From: Bradyrhizobium cenepequi
Lineage (GTDB): Bacteria > Pseudomonadota > Alphaproteobacteria > Rhizobiales > Xanthobacteraceae
DNA: 64,000 nt
Direction of reading: 5' to 3'
Assembly: GCF_020329485.1 (NCBI RefSeq)
Contig: NZ_JAGKJI010000034.1
Span: 1 to 64,000, forward strand
In this document: piece after piece, positions 54,220 through 63,111 of the stretch
Numbering within the stretch: the stretch's first letter is position 1
Layout: each line of letters begins with the position of its first letter
Translations under genes and position numbers: made by a program
Notes under the pieces: model-generated
The model's database searches: none
Seen by the model: only the letters and a program-made list of their open reading frames with translations
Told to the model about the DNA's origin: nothing

Positions 54220-55142
54220 GCGACGTCACGGCCCGTGTTGCCGATGCGACCGGCAACTGGGTCGACACCCGCGCGCCGTCCTGGTCGCGGCCTTACTTGC
54301 GTCTCTCCCGTTTCGACCGGCCGATCGGCTCGTGGCTGTTGTTGATGCCGTGCTGGTGGTCGGCGGCGCTCGCGGCCGGCGTCGGCCATGACCTCCACCA
54401 GCTCCCGCTTGTCGTCGTTCTGTTCTTCATCGGCGCCTTCGTGATGCGCGGTGCGGGCTGCACCTGGAACGACATTACCGATCGCAATCTCGATGCGAAA
54501 GTGGAGCGGACGCGGTCGCGGCCGATTCCGGCGGGGCAGGTGAGCGTGACGCAGGCGCTGATCTTCCTGGTCGCCCAGGCGCTGATCGGTCTCGTCGTGC
54601 TCCTGCAGTTCAACCGTCTTGCGATCGCAACCGGCATCGCCTCGCTCGTCATCGTCGCGATCTATCCGTTCATGAAGCGCATCACCTGGTGGCCGCAAGT
54701 GGTGCTGGGGCTCGCCTTCTCCTGGGGCGCCCTGATGGGATTTGCCGTCATCCTCGGGCGCATCGATCTGACCGCGCTTGCGCTCTATGCCGGCTCAATC
54801 TCTTGGGTGATCGGCTACGACACCATCTATGCGCATCAGGACGCCGAGGACGACGCGCTGATCGGCATCAAGTCGACCGCACGCCTGTTCGGCGCGGGCA
54901 CGCACAAGGCGCTCGCGGTGTTCTATTCGCTCGCGGTGGTCCTGATCGGCACGGCGCTCGTGCTGGCGGGCGCGCGTTGGTTCGCATGGATCGGCCTCGC
55001 CGCCTTCGCATTGCATCTCGCAATCCAGATTAGGCGGCTCGACATCCGGGATCCCGCGTTGTGCCTGCGCATCTTCAAGTCCAACCGCGACGCCGGCCTC
55101 ATCCTGTTTGCCGGATTGCTGATTGATGCCGTGATGCGCTGA
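54216..55142 (+). CDS. ubiA: 4-hydroxybenzoate polyprenyltransferase UbiA
   Basis: 308 residues, seven to nine membrane helices. Prenyl-diphosphate binding motif NDITDRNLDAKVERT with the aspartates, and a second acidic motif HQDAEDDALIG. Adds the polyprenyl tail in ubiquinone biosynthesis. Overlaps the preceding gene. Confidence 0.95.
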   Translation: MSDVTARVADATGNWVDTRAPSWSRPYLRLSRFDRPIGSWLLLMPCWWSAALAAGVGHDLHQLPLVVVLFFIGAFVMRGAGCTWNDITDRNLDAKVERTRSRPIPAGQVSVTQALIFLVAQALIGLVVLLQFNRLAIATGIASLVIVAIYPFMKRITWWPQVVLGLAFSWGALMGFAVILGRIDLTALALYAGSISWVIGYDTIYAHQDAEDDALIGIKSTARLFGAGTHKALAVFYSLAVVLIGTALVLAGARWFAWIGLAAFALHLAIQIRRLDIRDPALCLRIFKSNRDAGLILFAGLLIDAVMR

Positions 55143-55150
55143 CGCTTCTT

Positions 55151-55260
55151 CGTCATTCCGGGGCGCGCCTCTTGGCGCGAGCCCGGAATCCATCGGGCCG
55201 CATATACCGGTGTTGAAATGGATTCCGGGCTCGCCGCTTCGCGGCGCCCCGGAATGACGG
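55151..55260. repeat. CGTCATTCCGGGGCGC palindromic repeat
   Basis: Edge CGTCATTCCGGGGCGCGCC (55151) is complementary to GGCGCCCCGGAATGACGG (55243-55260), and inner CCCGGAATCCAT/ATGGATTCCGGG match, giving nested stems. It lies just after ubiA, so may also end its transcript. Confidence 0.8.
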
Positions 55261-55298
55261 CGTGTATTATGGCGCGAGCCGTCGTCCCGGACTCTCGC

Positions 55299-55823
55299 TC
55301 AATCCCGAGCGATGATCTCGCGTTCGCCGTGATGGACACGGGCCGCATCGAGCGCGCCACCACCACGGCGGCGTACCAGGAATCGCGGGCGGCGCGTGAA
55401 AATGACATTGCGGCGGCGGCGCCGGGCGGCAGGCTCGCGCGGAGCTTGCTCGTCAAGCCGCGGGAGGCGCAGCACGTCGCTCCACATCTGCCAGGTGGTT
55501 TGGATCTCGTCGCGATCGGAACTGACGCCAAGCGGAATCGCCAGCGACGGATCGCGGTGAACGAGCGTCAGCATCTGCTCGTCGCCAAAATCGCGCAACG
55601 CCACGCCAATGAAGTCGCTGACGCGAACATTGATCGCCATCCGCATGCCATTAACGGCACGGCGCAGCACGACGCGCTCGTGGTGAAGTTCAACCTGCCG
55701 CACGCCACCGTCCGCGCGGACATCTTGCGCATGGAAGCTGAGCGGAAGAGAAAGCGGGTCGAGCCGCTGCACACGGCCCGACCCGGCGGGGTTGAGCCCG
55801 CCTGTTGCTGTTTGACGCCTCAC
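55299..55823 (-). CDS. DUF6101 family protein
   Basis: 174 residues from GTG 55823, with GGGGAGA about 8 bases upstream. The region AQDVRADGGVRQVELHHER and the AVNGMRMAINVRVSDFIGVAL block fit DUF6101. Arginine-rich, no signal peptide. Function unknown. Antisense between ubiA and pmbA. Confidence 0.75.
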   Translation of the reverse strand: MRRQTATGGLNPAGSGRVQRLDPLSLPLSFHAQDVRADGGVRQVELHHERVVLRRAVNGMRMAINVRVSDFIGVALRDFGDEQMLTLVHRDPSLAIPLGVSSDRDEIQTTWQMWSDVLRLPRLDEQAPREPAARRRRRNVIFTRRPRFLVRRRGGGALDAARVHHGEREIIARD

Positions 55824-56076
55824 GGCTTTATCTCCCCGCCGGGATTATGTTCCCGGTCGATGCGCGAGACCTTAGCGCAGCCGTTTCCGGATCAGCTTAA
55901 AAAGGCTGGTTAAAGAGAGGTCAAAGGCGCACATGCTTGACAAGACCTTGCCGGGCTCAAGCAATTCTTCTTCATCGCGCGCGGCAAAAATGCTTGAAAT
56001 CGCTGCAAATCCGGCACATCTGGTGGGCTTGGCGCATCGCGTTGCGTTGAGCCCCTTCAACGTCAGGAATCTGTTC

Positions 56077-57462
56077 GTGAACCCTTCGCCATCGCTTGCC
56101 GAAAAGTCCGCAACCAACCTGTTCGACCAGTCGGCCTTGAGTAAACTGGCGCAGCGTCTCGTCGAGGCGGCCAAGCGCGCCGGCGCGGATGCGGCGGATG
56201 CGATCGCGGTACGCGGCGTTTCGCAAAGCGTCGAGGTGCGCGACGGGCGCGTCGAGGAGTCCGAGCGTTCCGAAGGCGACGATGTGGGCTTGCGCGTGCT
56301 GGTTGGTCAGCGCCAGGCGGTGGTCTCGACCAATGATGTCACCGGCGATGGGATCGCCAAGCTTGCCGAGCGCGCGGTGGCAATGGCGCGCGTCGCGCCC
56401 GACGACAAATATGTCGGGTTCGCGGATCCCGCGCTGCTGGCGCGCGACTTCCCCGATCTCGACCTGCTCGACCGCGACGTGCCCTCGACCGCGGAACTCG
56501 AACGCCGCGCCACCGAGGCGGAAGCGGCGGCACTCGCGGTCAACGGGGTGACCAAATCCGGCGGTGCGTCGGCTTCTTCCGGCATCGGCGGCATGGTGCT
56601 GGTGACCTCGACCGGTTTCCATGGTTCCTATCTGCGCTCGAGCCAGGGCATCTCGATGACCGCGATCTCGGGCGAGGGCACTGGCATGGAGCGTGACTAT
56701 GACTTCACGAGCGCGTTGCATGCGTCCGACCTCGCTTCGCCTGCAAGCGTCGGCCGCAAGGCGGCTGAGCGCGCGGTGGCACGCACCAATCCGCGCAAGG
56801 TCCAGACCTGCAAGGTGCCCGTCGTCTACGATCCGCGCGTCGCGAACTCGATGGTCGGCCATCTCGTCGGTGCCATCAACGGCGCATCGATCGCGCGCAA
56901 GACCAGCTTCCTGAAGGATCGTCTCGGCCAGCAATTGTTCCCCAGCAACATTCGTATCGTCGATGATCCCTTGCGCGTGCGCGGCCTGCGCTCGCAGACC
57001 TTCGACGCCGAGGGCGTCAAAGTGAAAAAGACGGCCCTCATCGATGAAGGTGTTCTCACCACCTGGCTGCTCGACTGCGCGACCGCGCGCGAACTTGGCA
57101 TGGTCACGACAGGACATGCGCATCGCGGCGTCTCCTCGGTGCCGTCGCCAGGAGCCTACAATCTGCATCTGGAGCCCGGCTCGGCGACGCCCAAGGAACT
57201 GATCGCCGACATCAAGCAGGGCTTTTACGTCACCGACCTGATCGGTTCCGGCGTCAATGGCGTGACGGGGGACTACAGCCGCGGCGCTTCGGGCTTCTGG
57301 ATCGAGAACGGAGAGATCACCTATCCCGTCAGCGAGGTGACGATCGCAGGGCATCTGCTGGCGATGTTCAAATCGCTGGTAGCCGCGAACGATCTGGAAT
57401 TCCGCTACGGCGTGAATGCGCCAACCTTGCGCATCGAGGGATTGACGCTTGGTGGACGCTGA
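56077..57462 (+). CDS. pmbA: TldE/PmbA metalloprotease-like protein
   Basis: 461 residues from GTG 56077, preceded by AGGAA; an upstream in-frame ATG at 55933 would add 48 atypical residues. The sequence DAADAIAVRGVSQSVEVRDG at the N-terminus and GVNGVTGDYSRGASGFWIENGEI at the C-terminus are hallmark PmbA. Works with TldD to mature microcin B17 or degrade CcdA in E. coli; no TldD gene seen here. Overlaps the next gene by 14 bases. Confidence 0.9.
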   Translation: MNPSPSLAEKSATNLFDQSALSKLAQRLVEAAKRAGADAADAIAVRGVSQSVEVRDGRVEESERSEGDDVGLRVLVGQRQAVVSTNDVTGDGIAKLAERAVAMARVAPDDKYVGFADPALLARDFPDLDLLDRDVPSTAELERRATEAEAAALAVNGVTKSGGASASSGIGGMVLVTSTGFHGSYLRSSQGISMTAISGEGTGMERDYDFTSALHASDLASPASVGRKAAERAVARTNPRKVQTCKVPVVYDPRVANSMVGHLVGAINGASIARKTSFLKDRLGQQLFPSNIRIVDDPLRVRGLRSQTFDAEGVKVKKTALIDEGVLTTWLLDCATARELGMVTTGHAHRGVSSVPSPGAYNLHLEPGSATPKELIADIKQGFYVTDLIGSGVNGVTGDYSRGASGFWIENGEITYPVSEVTIAGHLLAMFKSLVAANDLEFRYGVNAPTLRIEGLTLGGR

Positions 57463-58258
57463 TACGGACGACGGGATCCTGGCGCGCGACGGCGCCCTGC
57501 TGGCGGACACGGTCCGGGAAGCGGGGGCGCTGGCGCTCTCGCTGTTTCGCACCGATGTGAAGAACTGGATCAAGGGCGCCTCGTCGCCGGTGTCGGAGGC
57601 CGATATCGCGGTCAACGACCTGCTGGAGCAGCGTCTACGTTCGGCGACACCCGATTACGGCTGGCTGTCTGAAGAGAGCGCCGACGACCAGGCGCGGCTT
57701 GGCAAGCGCCTGACGTGGATCGTCGATCCCATCGACGGCACCCGTTCCTATCTCGCCGGGCGCGAGGACTGGTGCGTCAGCGTGGCGCTGGTTGAAAATG
57801 CCTCGCCGGTGCTGGCGGCGGTATTCGCGCCCGCCAGCGAGGAATTCTTCTTCGCCGCGCGCGGGCAGGGCACCACGCGCAATGGCATCGCGGTGCGCGC
57901 GACCGCGGGCACCGATCTCGATTTCTCCCGCATGGCCGGCCCGAAGCCACTGGTGCAGCGCTTGAGCCCTTCGACGCATGAGATCGCGCCGCATCCGCGA
58001 ATCGGTTCGCTGGCGCTCAGACTATGCCGGGTCGCGCATGGCGCGCTCGATGCAGCCTTCGCCGGCGGCAATAGTCACGATTGGGACCTTGCGGCGGCGA
58101 ATTTGATCGTGCAGGAAGCGGATGGTAAAATGACCGCGCTTTCGGGGGATGCGATTGAGTATAATCGCCGGGAGCTGGCGCATGGGGTGCTGGTGGCGGC
58201 GGGACATGATCGTCATGCACGTATTGTCGAGCATTTTCGCAACCGCCCGTTGCACTGA
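57449..58258 (+). CDS. Inositol monophosphatase-family (CysQ/HisN-like) phosphatase
   Basis: 269 residues from TTG 57449 (GTG at 57452 possible). Metal/phosphate motifs WIVDPIDGTRSYLAG and SHDWDLAAANLIVQEADG are typical of the family. Substrate may be inositol phosphate, PAP or histidinol phosphate; not assigned. Member of the envelope operon. Confidence 0.85.
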   Translation: MVDADTDDGILARDGALLADTVREAGALALSLFRTDVKNWIKGASSPVSEADIAVNDLLEQRLRSATPDYGWLSEESADDQARLGKRLTWIVDPIDGTRSYLAGREDWCVSVALVENASPVLAAVFAPASEEFFFAARGQGTTRNGIAVRATAGTDLDFSRMAGPKPLVQRLSPSTHEIAPHPRIGSLALRLCRVAHGALDAAFAGGNSHDWDLAAANLIVQEADGKMTALSGDAIEYNRRELAHGVLVAAGHDRHARIVEHFRNRPLH

Positions 58259-58311
58259 TCGCCTCGCGCTACAGGACTTCCCTGCCGGGCATCTCATCAG
58301 GAAAAAACGTT

Positions 58312-58563
58312 ATGTCAGATAGTGCCCAGCCGCAGCAATTATTGCATCTCGTCATCGGTGGCGAACTGGTCGACCTCCAGCACAACACCTTCAAGAATCT
58401 CGATCAGGTCGACATCGTCGGCGTGTATCCGAACTACGCCAGCGCCCACGCGGCCTGGAAGGCGAAAGCGCAGCAGACCGTGGACAACGCCCACATGCGC
58501 TATTTCATCGTCCACCTCCATCGGCTGCTCGACCCGGGTCAAGACACAAAGCCCTCCCTTTGA
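58312..58563 (+). CDS. DUF4170 protein
   Basis: 83 residues. VGVYPNYASAHAAWKAKAQ and DNAHMRYFIVHLHRLL are the DUF4170 signature. Found in many rhizobia directly before the DUF374 acyltransferase. The stop overlaps the next start (TTGA). Function unknown. Confidence 0.9.
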   Translation: MSDSAQPQQLLHLVIGGELVDLQHNTFKNLDQVDIVGVYPNYASAHAAWKAKAQQTVDNAHMRYFIVHLHRLLDPGQDTKPSL

Positions 58564-59273
58564 AACGACTGATTCGCGATTTTCTGCGCAGCGGCCTCGT
58601 GCAGCGTGCGCTGGGCCTGCTTGCGGCCGAATATCTGCGGCTGGTCTGGCTGACCAACAAGTTCAGCTTTGAGCCAGCCGATGTCTACGAGCAGGTGGAA
58701 CCGCAGATGCCCTGCATCTTCGTCTTCTGGCATGGCCAGCACCTGATGACCCCGTTCATCCGGATCCGGGGAAGCTACCGCGCCAAGGTCCTGATCTCCC
58801 GGCATCGCGACGGCGAGTTCAATGCGATCGCCGCCGAGCGGCTGGGCGTCGCCACCATCAGGGGGTCGGGCGATCATTCCGGCAGTTTCCATCGAAAGGG
58901 GGGCGTCGGCGCCTTCAGGGAGATGCTGCAGGCGCTGGAGGAGAACTGGAACGTCGCGACCACCGCCGACGTGCCCAAGCGCGCCCGGGTCGCCGGTCTC
59001 GGCATCATCATGCTGGCGCGCGAGTCGGGCCGGCCGATCATGCCCTTTGCCATGGTTACCAGCCGGTTTATCCGGTTGAAAAACTGGGATTCCACCACCA
59101 TCAATTTGCCATTCGGAAGGGGCGCATTGGTGGGCATCGATTCCGTGAAGGTGCCGCCCGATGCCGACGCCGAGACCATGGAAACGCTGCGGCTCAGGGT
59201 GGAGACCTTGCTGAACGAAGCGACCCGAAAGGCCTATGCCGCCGTCGGGCGTCCGGAGGGAGCGCTTGGCTAA
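58560..59273 (+). CDS. Lysophospholipid acyltransferase-like, DUF374
   Basis: 237 residues, TTG start. Motifs: FVFWHGQHLMTPF (acyltransferase His), SRHRDGEFNA, and RGSGDHSGSFHRKGG. Likely acylates a lipid A or membrane lipid intermediate. It sits between DUF4170 and waaA. Inferred from family and position. Confidence 0.85.
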   Translation: MKRLIRDFLRSGLVQRALGLLAAEYLRLVWLTNKFSFEPADVYEQVEPQMPCIFVFWHGQHLMTPFIRIRGSYRAKVLISRHRDGEFNAIAAERLGVATIRGSGDHSGSFHRKGGVGAFREMLQALEENWNVATTADVPKRARVAGLGIIMLARESGRPIMPFAMVTSRFIRLKNWDSTTINLPFGRGALVGIDSVKVPPDADAETMETLRLRVETLLNEATRKAYAAVGRPEGALG

Positions 59274-60570
59274 GTCGCTGCCGATGACGTTGCGGGTCTA
59301 CCAAAGACTATCGTCCGCGATGGTGCCGCTCGCGCCTGCGCTGATCCGGCGGCGGCTGAAGCTCGGCAAGGAGGATCCTGCTCGCGTCAGCGAGCGGCGC
59401 GGCGTGAGCGTCGATGTGCGGCCGCACGGGCCGCTGGTGTGGATCCATGGCGCGAGCGTCGGCGAGGTGCTGGCGGCGGCGGCGCTGATCGAGAAACTGC
59501 GCGAGCTCAACCTGCGCATCCTGCTCACCTCCGGCACTGTCACCTCGGCGGCGATCGTAGCCAAGCGCTTCCCGCCTGACGTCATCCATCAATATGTGCC
59601 GTATGATTCCCCGCGCTATGTCGCGCGTTTCCTCGATCATTGGCGGCCGTCGCTGGCGCTGTTCATCGAGTCGGATCTGTGGCCGAACCTGATCCTGTCG
59701 AGCTCCGCGCGCCGCCTGCCGATGGTGCTGATCAACGGACGGATGTCGCAGCGCTCGTTTCCGCGCTGGCAACGGATGTCGAGTACGATCTCGGCTTTGC
59801 TCGATCGCTTCGATATCTGCCTGACGCAGTCGAGAGTGGACGCCGAACGCTTTACAGCGCTCGGCGGCCGCAACGTCGTCATCACCGGCAACCTCAAGCT
59901 CGACGTCGCGGCGCCGCCGGCAGATCCTGCCAAGCTGGAGCGGCTGATGGCGGTGACACGCGGCCGACCGATCGTGGTCGCGGCCTCCACCCATCCCGGT
60001 GAGGAAGAGCAGCTTGTGGAAGCGCATCGCGCGTTGTCCGGATTCTTTCCTTCGCTGCTCACGGTGGTCGTGCCGCGCCACCCGGCTCGCGGCGAGGCGG
60101 TCGCCGGCGTCGTCGAGGCGGCCGGCCTGCACAGCGCGCTGCGCTCGCGCGAGGAACTGCCGATCGCGACCACCGACGTCTATGTCGCAGACACCATGGG
60201 CGAGCTCGGCTTGTTCTATCGGCTGGCGCCGATCGTGTTCATGGGCGGCTCGCTGGTTCCGCATGGCGGCCAGAACCCGATCGAGGCCGTGAAGCTCGGC
60301 GCCGCGATCGTGCACGGTCCGCACGTCTTCAATTTCACCGATGTCTACGAGGCGCTCGACCGTGCCGGCGGCGCGCGCCGCGCCGATACGCAGGAAGCTT
60401 TGGTCAAGCAGCTCGGCCAGTTGCTGGCCGACGCCAAGGCGCGCGAAGTCTCGCTGGGGGCCGCCGAACACGTGGTGCGGCAGCTCGGCGGCGCGCTGGA
60501 GCGCACGCTGGCAGCACTCGAACCGTATCTGTTGCAGTTACGGCTCGAGATGGGTGCCGCCAATGCGTGA
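59266..60570 (+). CDS. waaA: KDO transferase WaaA
   Basis: 434 residues from TTG 59266, with GGAGGG 5 bases before it; ATG 59284 has no site. Landmarks: VWIHGASVGEVLAAA, FIESDLWPNLI, and a C-terminal NPIEAVKLGAAIVHGPHVFNF. Transfers KDO to lipid IVA. Overlaps DUF374 by 8 bases and lpxK by 8. Confidence 0.95.
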   Translation: MAKSLPMTLRVYQRLSSAMVPLAPALIRRRLKLGKEDPARVSERRGVSVDVRPHGPLVWIHGASVGEVLAAAALIEKLRELNLRILLTSGTVTSAAIVAKRFPPDVIHQYVPYDSPRYVARFLDHWRPSLALFIESDLWPNLILSSSARRLPMVLINGRMSQRSFPRWQRMSSTISALLDRFDICLTQSRVDAERFTALGGRNVVITGNLKLDVAAPPADPAKLERLMAVTRGRPIVVAASTHPGEEEQLVEAHRALSGFFPSLLTVVVPRHPARGEAVAGVVEAAGLHSALRSREELPIATTDVYVADTMGELGLFYRLAPIVFMGGSLVPHGGQNPIEAVKLGAAIVHGPHVFNFTDVYEALDRAGGARRADTQEALVKQLGQLLADAKAREVSLGAAEHVVRQLGGALERTLAALEPYLLQLRLEMGAANA

Positions 60571-61585
60571 GCCGGCCTTCTGGCACGGTCCGGCCTCCCT
60601 GAAATCGCATCTGCTGCAGCCGCTTGCCACGCTCTATGGCGCCGTCGCCGCCTGGCGTATGCAGCGCAAGGGACTCGACGCCGGCATTCCCGTGTTCTGC
60701 GTGGGCAACTATCACATGGGCGGCGCCGGCAAGACCCCGACCGTGCTGGCACTTGCAAAACTCTTGCGGGAGCTCGGCGAAGCGCCGGTCGTGCTCAGTC
60801 GCGGCTATGGCGGCCAGTTGCGCGGACCGGTGAAGGTCGATCCTTCCAGCCATTCCGCCGCCGATGTCGGCGATGAACCGTTGATGCTCGCCGAGCGGCT
60901 ACCGGTCGTGGTCGCACGCGACCGCGCCGATGGTGTTGCACTGGTGAAGTCGCAAGGCGCGAGCGTGCTGGTGATGGATGATGGCTTCCAGAACCCGGGG
61001 GTCGCCAAAGATGCCTCGATCATCGTGATCGACAGCCACCGCGGTCTTGGCAATGGAAAAGTATTTCCGGCCGGTCCGTTGCGCGCACCGCTGGCGCCGC
61101 AGATTGCGCGCACCGACGCGCTCGTCGTGGTCGGCGAAGGCACTGCGGCAAAGATGGTGGCGACGGAGATTGCCGTGCGCGGAAAGCCGGTGCTGACGGC
61201 GCGGCTGCGGCCGGACGATGCATCGCTGAACTCGCTGCAGGGCCAGCGCGTGCTCGCCTTTGCCGGCATCGGCGATCCCACACGTTTCTTCAACACCTTA
61301 AGGAAGAGTGGCATCGACATCATTAGGGAGAGAGCCTTCCCCGATCACCACGTGTTCTCAAAGGCCGACATCGATGGCCTCCTGTCGGAGGCCGGAGGCG
61401 ACGGGCTGACGCTGGTGACCACGGAAAAGGATTTGGCGCGGCTCAAGCTGCGCGGCGAGTTGCCTGTCTGGGCGCAGGCGGTGGTGCAGTTCGCAGTGAC
61501 GCTGGAGTTCGAGGATGGAGCCGCATTCCGGAAGTTTGTCGCGGAGGCCTTGCTCAGGGTACGCGGGAAGAAATTCCGCGGTTAG
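60563..61585 (+). CDS. lpxK: Tetraacyldisaccharide 4'-kinase LpxK
   Basis: 340 residues. P-loop GNYHMGGAGKTPTV at 50-60, then LSRGYGG and MDDGFQNP (Walker B-like). Phosphorylates the 4' position of lipid A disaccharide. Start ATG 60563 overlaps waaA. Confidence 0.95.
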   Translation: MREPAFWHGPASLKSHLLQPLATLYGAVAAWRMQRKGLDAGIPVFCVGNYHMGGAGKTPTVLALAKLLRELGEAPVVLSRGYGGQLRGPVKVDPSSHSAADVGDEPLMLAERLPVVVARDRADGVALVKSQGASVLVMDDGFQNPGVAKDASIIVIDSHRGLGNGKVFPAGPLRAPLAPQIARTDALVVVGEGTAAKMVATEIAVRGKPVLTARLRPDDASLNSLQGQRVLAFAGIGDPTRFFNTLRKSGIDIIRERAFPDHHVFSKADIDGLLSEAGGDGLTLVTTEKDLARLKLRGELPVWAQAVVQFAVTLEFEDGAAFRKFVAEALLRVRGKKFRG

Positions 61586-61601
61586 CGTCCGTCGACGCGG
61601 G

Positions 61602-61829
61602 TCATCCCTGCTGCTTCAATGCGCTGGGAAAATGTCGCTGCAGCACTGCGCCCGGGGTCGCGTAGGCCTCCTGCAGATCGACGCTCCAATACTTCAGTTC
61701 GTCGAGCGGGATCCGTACGTCCGTGATGGCACAGCGCACATAGGTTCCCGGCGAGATCACGCGGAAATCGCCATCCAGGTATTGCACCTGCGCTTCACCA
61801 TGACCCGAGGGACCGAACTTGTTCAGCAC
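61602..61829 (-). CDS. DUF2093 protein
   Basis: 75 residues; GEAQVQYLDGDFRVISPGTYVRCAITD is the DUF2093 signature. Convergent with lpxK, 16 bases apart. Small, probably cytosolic; function unknown. Confidence 0.9.
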   Translation of the reverse strand: MLNKFGPSGHGEAQVQYLDGDFRVISPGTYVRCAITDVRIPLDELKYWSVDLQEAYATPGAVLQRHFPSALKQQG

Positions 61830-61969
61830 TATAAAACTCTCCGCCCGGCCTTAACCGAGGCCTCGTTGGGGTTGCGGTTCATACCTACCATAAATAGGCT
61901 GTAATGTCCGCAGGTTAAACCACCGACTTGTGATGAATTGCGGCCAGACTGCATGATAGTTTCTCAAGC

Positions 61970-62857
61970 ATGGTACGCTTGGTCAGCAGCGCCACCATGA
62001 TCCGGCCAATTGAGATGCGGTTTTTGTCAGCAGCCATTTTCCTGACGCTCGTTGCCGTGGCTTCCGCCGCGACGGCGGCGCCGCTGCCGGCTCCGCGCGT
62101 GGTCGATATTCCCGCCAACAATCTCACGTTGCACGCGCAGCTCTATAAGCCCAATGGCAACGGCCCGTTTCCGACGGTGATTGCGCTGCATGGCTGCGGC
62201 GGCCTCGCCGGGCGCTCCGAGCCGGTCTTGCCGCGCTACCGCGACTGGGCGGAACAATTGCTTAAGGCGGGTCACGCCGTGCTGTTGCCCGACAGCTATG
62301 GCTCGCGCGATCTTGGTCCGCAATGCCGCGTCAAGGAGCGGGAACGGCACGTGCTGGCGCGCCGCGAACGGGTCGCCGATATCGTGGCGGCGCGACAATG
62401 GTTGATGCAGCAGCCCTGGGTAGCGCGTGAGCGCATCAGCCTGATCGGCTGGGCCAACGGTGCCAGCGCGCTGTTGTGGGCCGTGCGGCCGCAACTTTTG
62501 TCGCGCAGCGCCGAGCCGGATTTTCGCACGGCGATCGCGTTCTATCCGGATTGCCGACTATCATCCAGGCTCGGCTGGAGCGCGCGGGTGCCGACATTGG
62601 TCCTGATCGGCGGCAGCGACGATGTCAGCTCGCCACCGGCCTGCCACCAGATGGTCGACGGCGCGCGCGGCCGCAGCGCGCTCGCCCGGATCATCGTCTA
62701 TCCCGGGGCTTATCACGACTTCGATCTCGCCAATCTGCCGCTGCACGCGATTACTGGCGCGGCCGATGCCGCGGTGCCCGATGGCGGCCACGTCGGCACC
62801 GACGCAAAGGCGCGCACCGACGCACAGAAGCAGGTTGCAACCTGGCTCGCGCGCTAG
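61970..62857 (+). CDS. Dienelactone hydrolase-family protein lacking nucleophile
   Basis: 295 residues (286 from ATG 61997, 280 from ATG 62015). Signal peptide, then IALHGCGGLAGRS. The elbow reads GWANGAS, with Ala162 at the nucleophile site where relatives carry Ser or Cys (GCC codon 62453-62455); the acid (GGSDD, about 217) and base His249 (YHDFD) are kept. Likely a non-hydrolytic or altered enzyme. Its stop TAG at 62855 is followed by AGCGTGG, resembling the repeat edges at 16732 and 48327. Confidence 0.8.
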   Translation: MVRLVSSATMIRPIEMRFLSAAIFLTLVAVASAATAAPLPAPRVVDIPANNLTLHAQLYKPNGNGPFPTVIALHGCGGLAGRSEPVLPRYRDWAEQLLKAGHAVLLPDSYGSRDLGPQCRVKERERHVLARRERVADIVAARQWLMQQPWVARERISLIGWANGASALLWAVRPQLLSRSAEPDFRTAIAFYPDCRLSSRLGWSARVPTLVLIGGSDDVSSPPACHQMVDGARGRSALARIIVYPGAYHDFDLANLPLHAITGAADAAVPDGGHVGTDAKARTDAQKQVATWLAR

Positions 62858-62867
62858 AGCGTGGCTT

Positions 62868-63013
62868 CACCTCCCTTGAAAAGGGGAGGTCGGTTTGCGC
62901 GTTGCGCAAACCGGTGGGGATCCTGCGTCCACGAGTCCCGCTCTCAGTGCACCTGCGCCCGGGGCCAGACCCCCATCCCGACCTTCCCCCTTCCAGGGGG
63001 AAGGAGCACTTCG
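62868..63013. repeat. G-rich intergenic repeat, copy 2
   Basis: CACCTCCCTTGAAAAGGGGAGG, CGGTTTGCGCG/GCGCAAACCGG, and a downstream CCTTCCCCCTTCCAGGGGGAAGG stem mirror copy 1 at 1181-1322 in opposite orientation. It separates the hydrolase from the convergent xseA. Confidence 0.75.
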
Positions 63014-63111
63014 GCGCAAGTGGCGATATCTCACTTCTCCTTTTCAAGGCCCCGTAGGCACGAGAGGGAGCACAGCTCCACCGCAGCCGATTCAACCTGT
63101 CGGATTATGCG

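Noticed and set aside
55933..56076. N-terminal extension of PmbA
   Set aside because: The extra 48 residues are atypical for the family, whereas GTG 56077 has a binding site and yields the expected length.
55972..57615. Long minus-strand open frame across pmbA
   Set aside because: Overlaps the conserved pmbA and phosphatase genes entirely; no homology visible.
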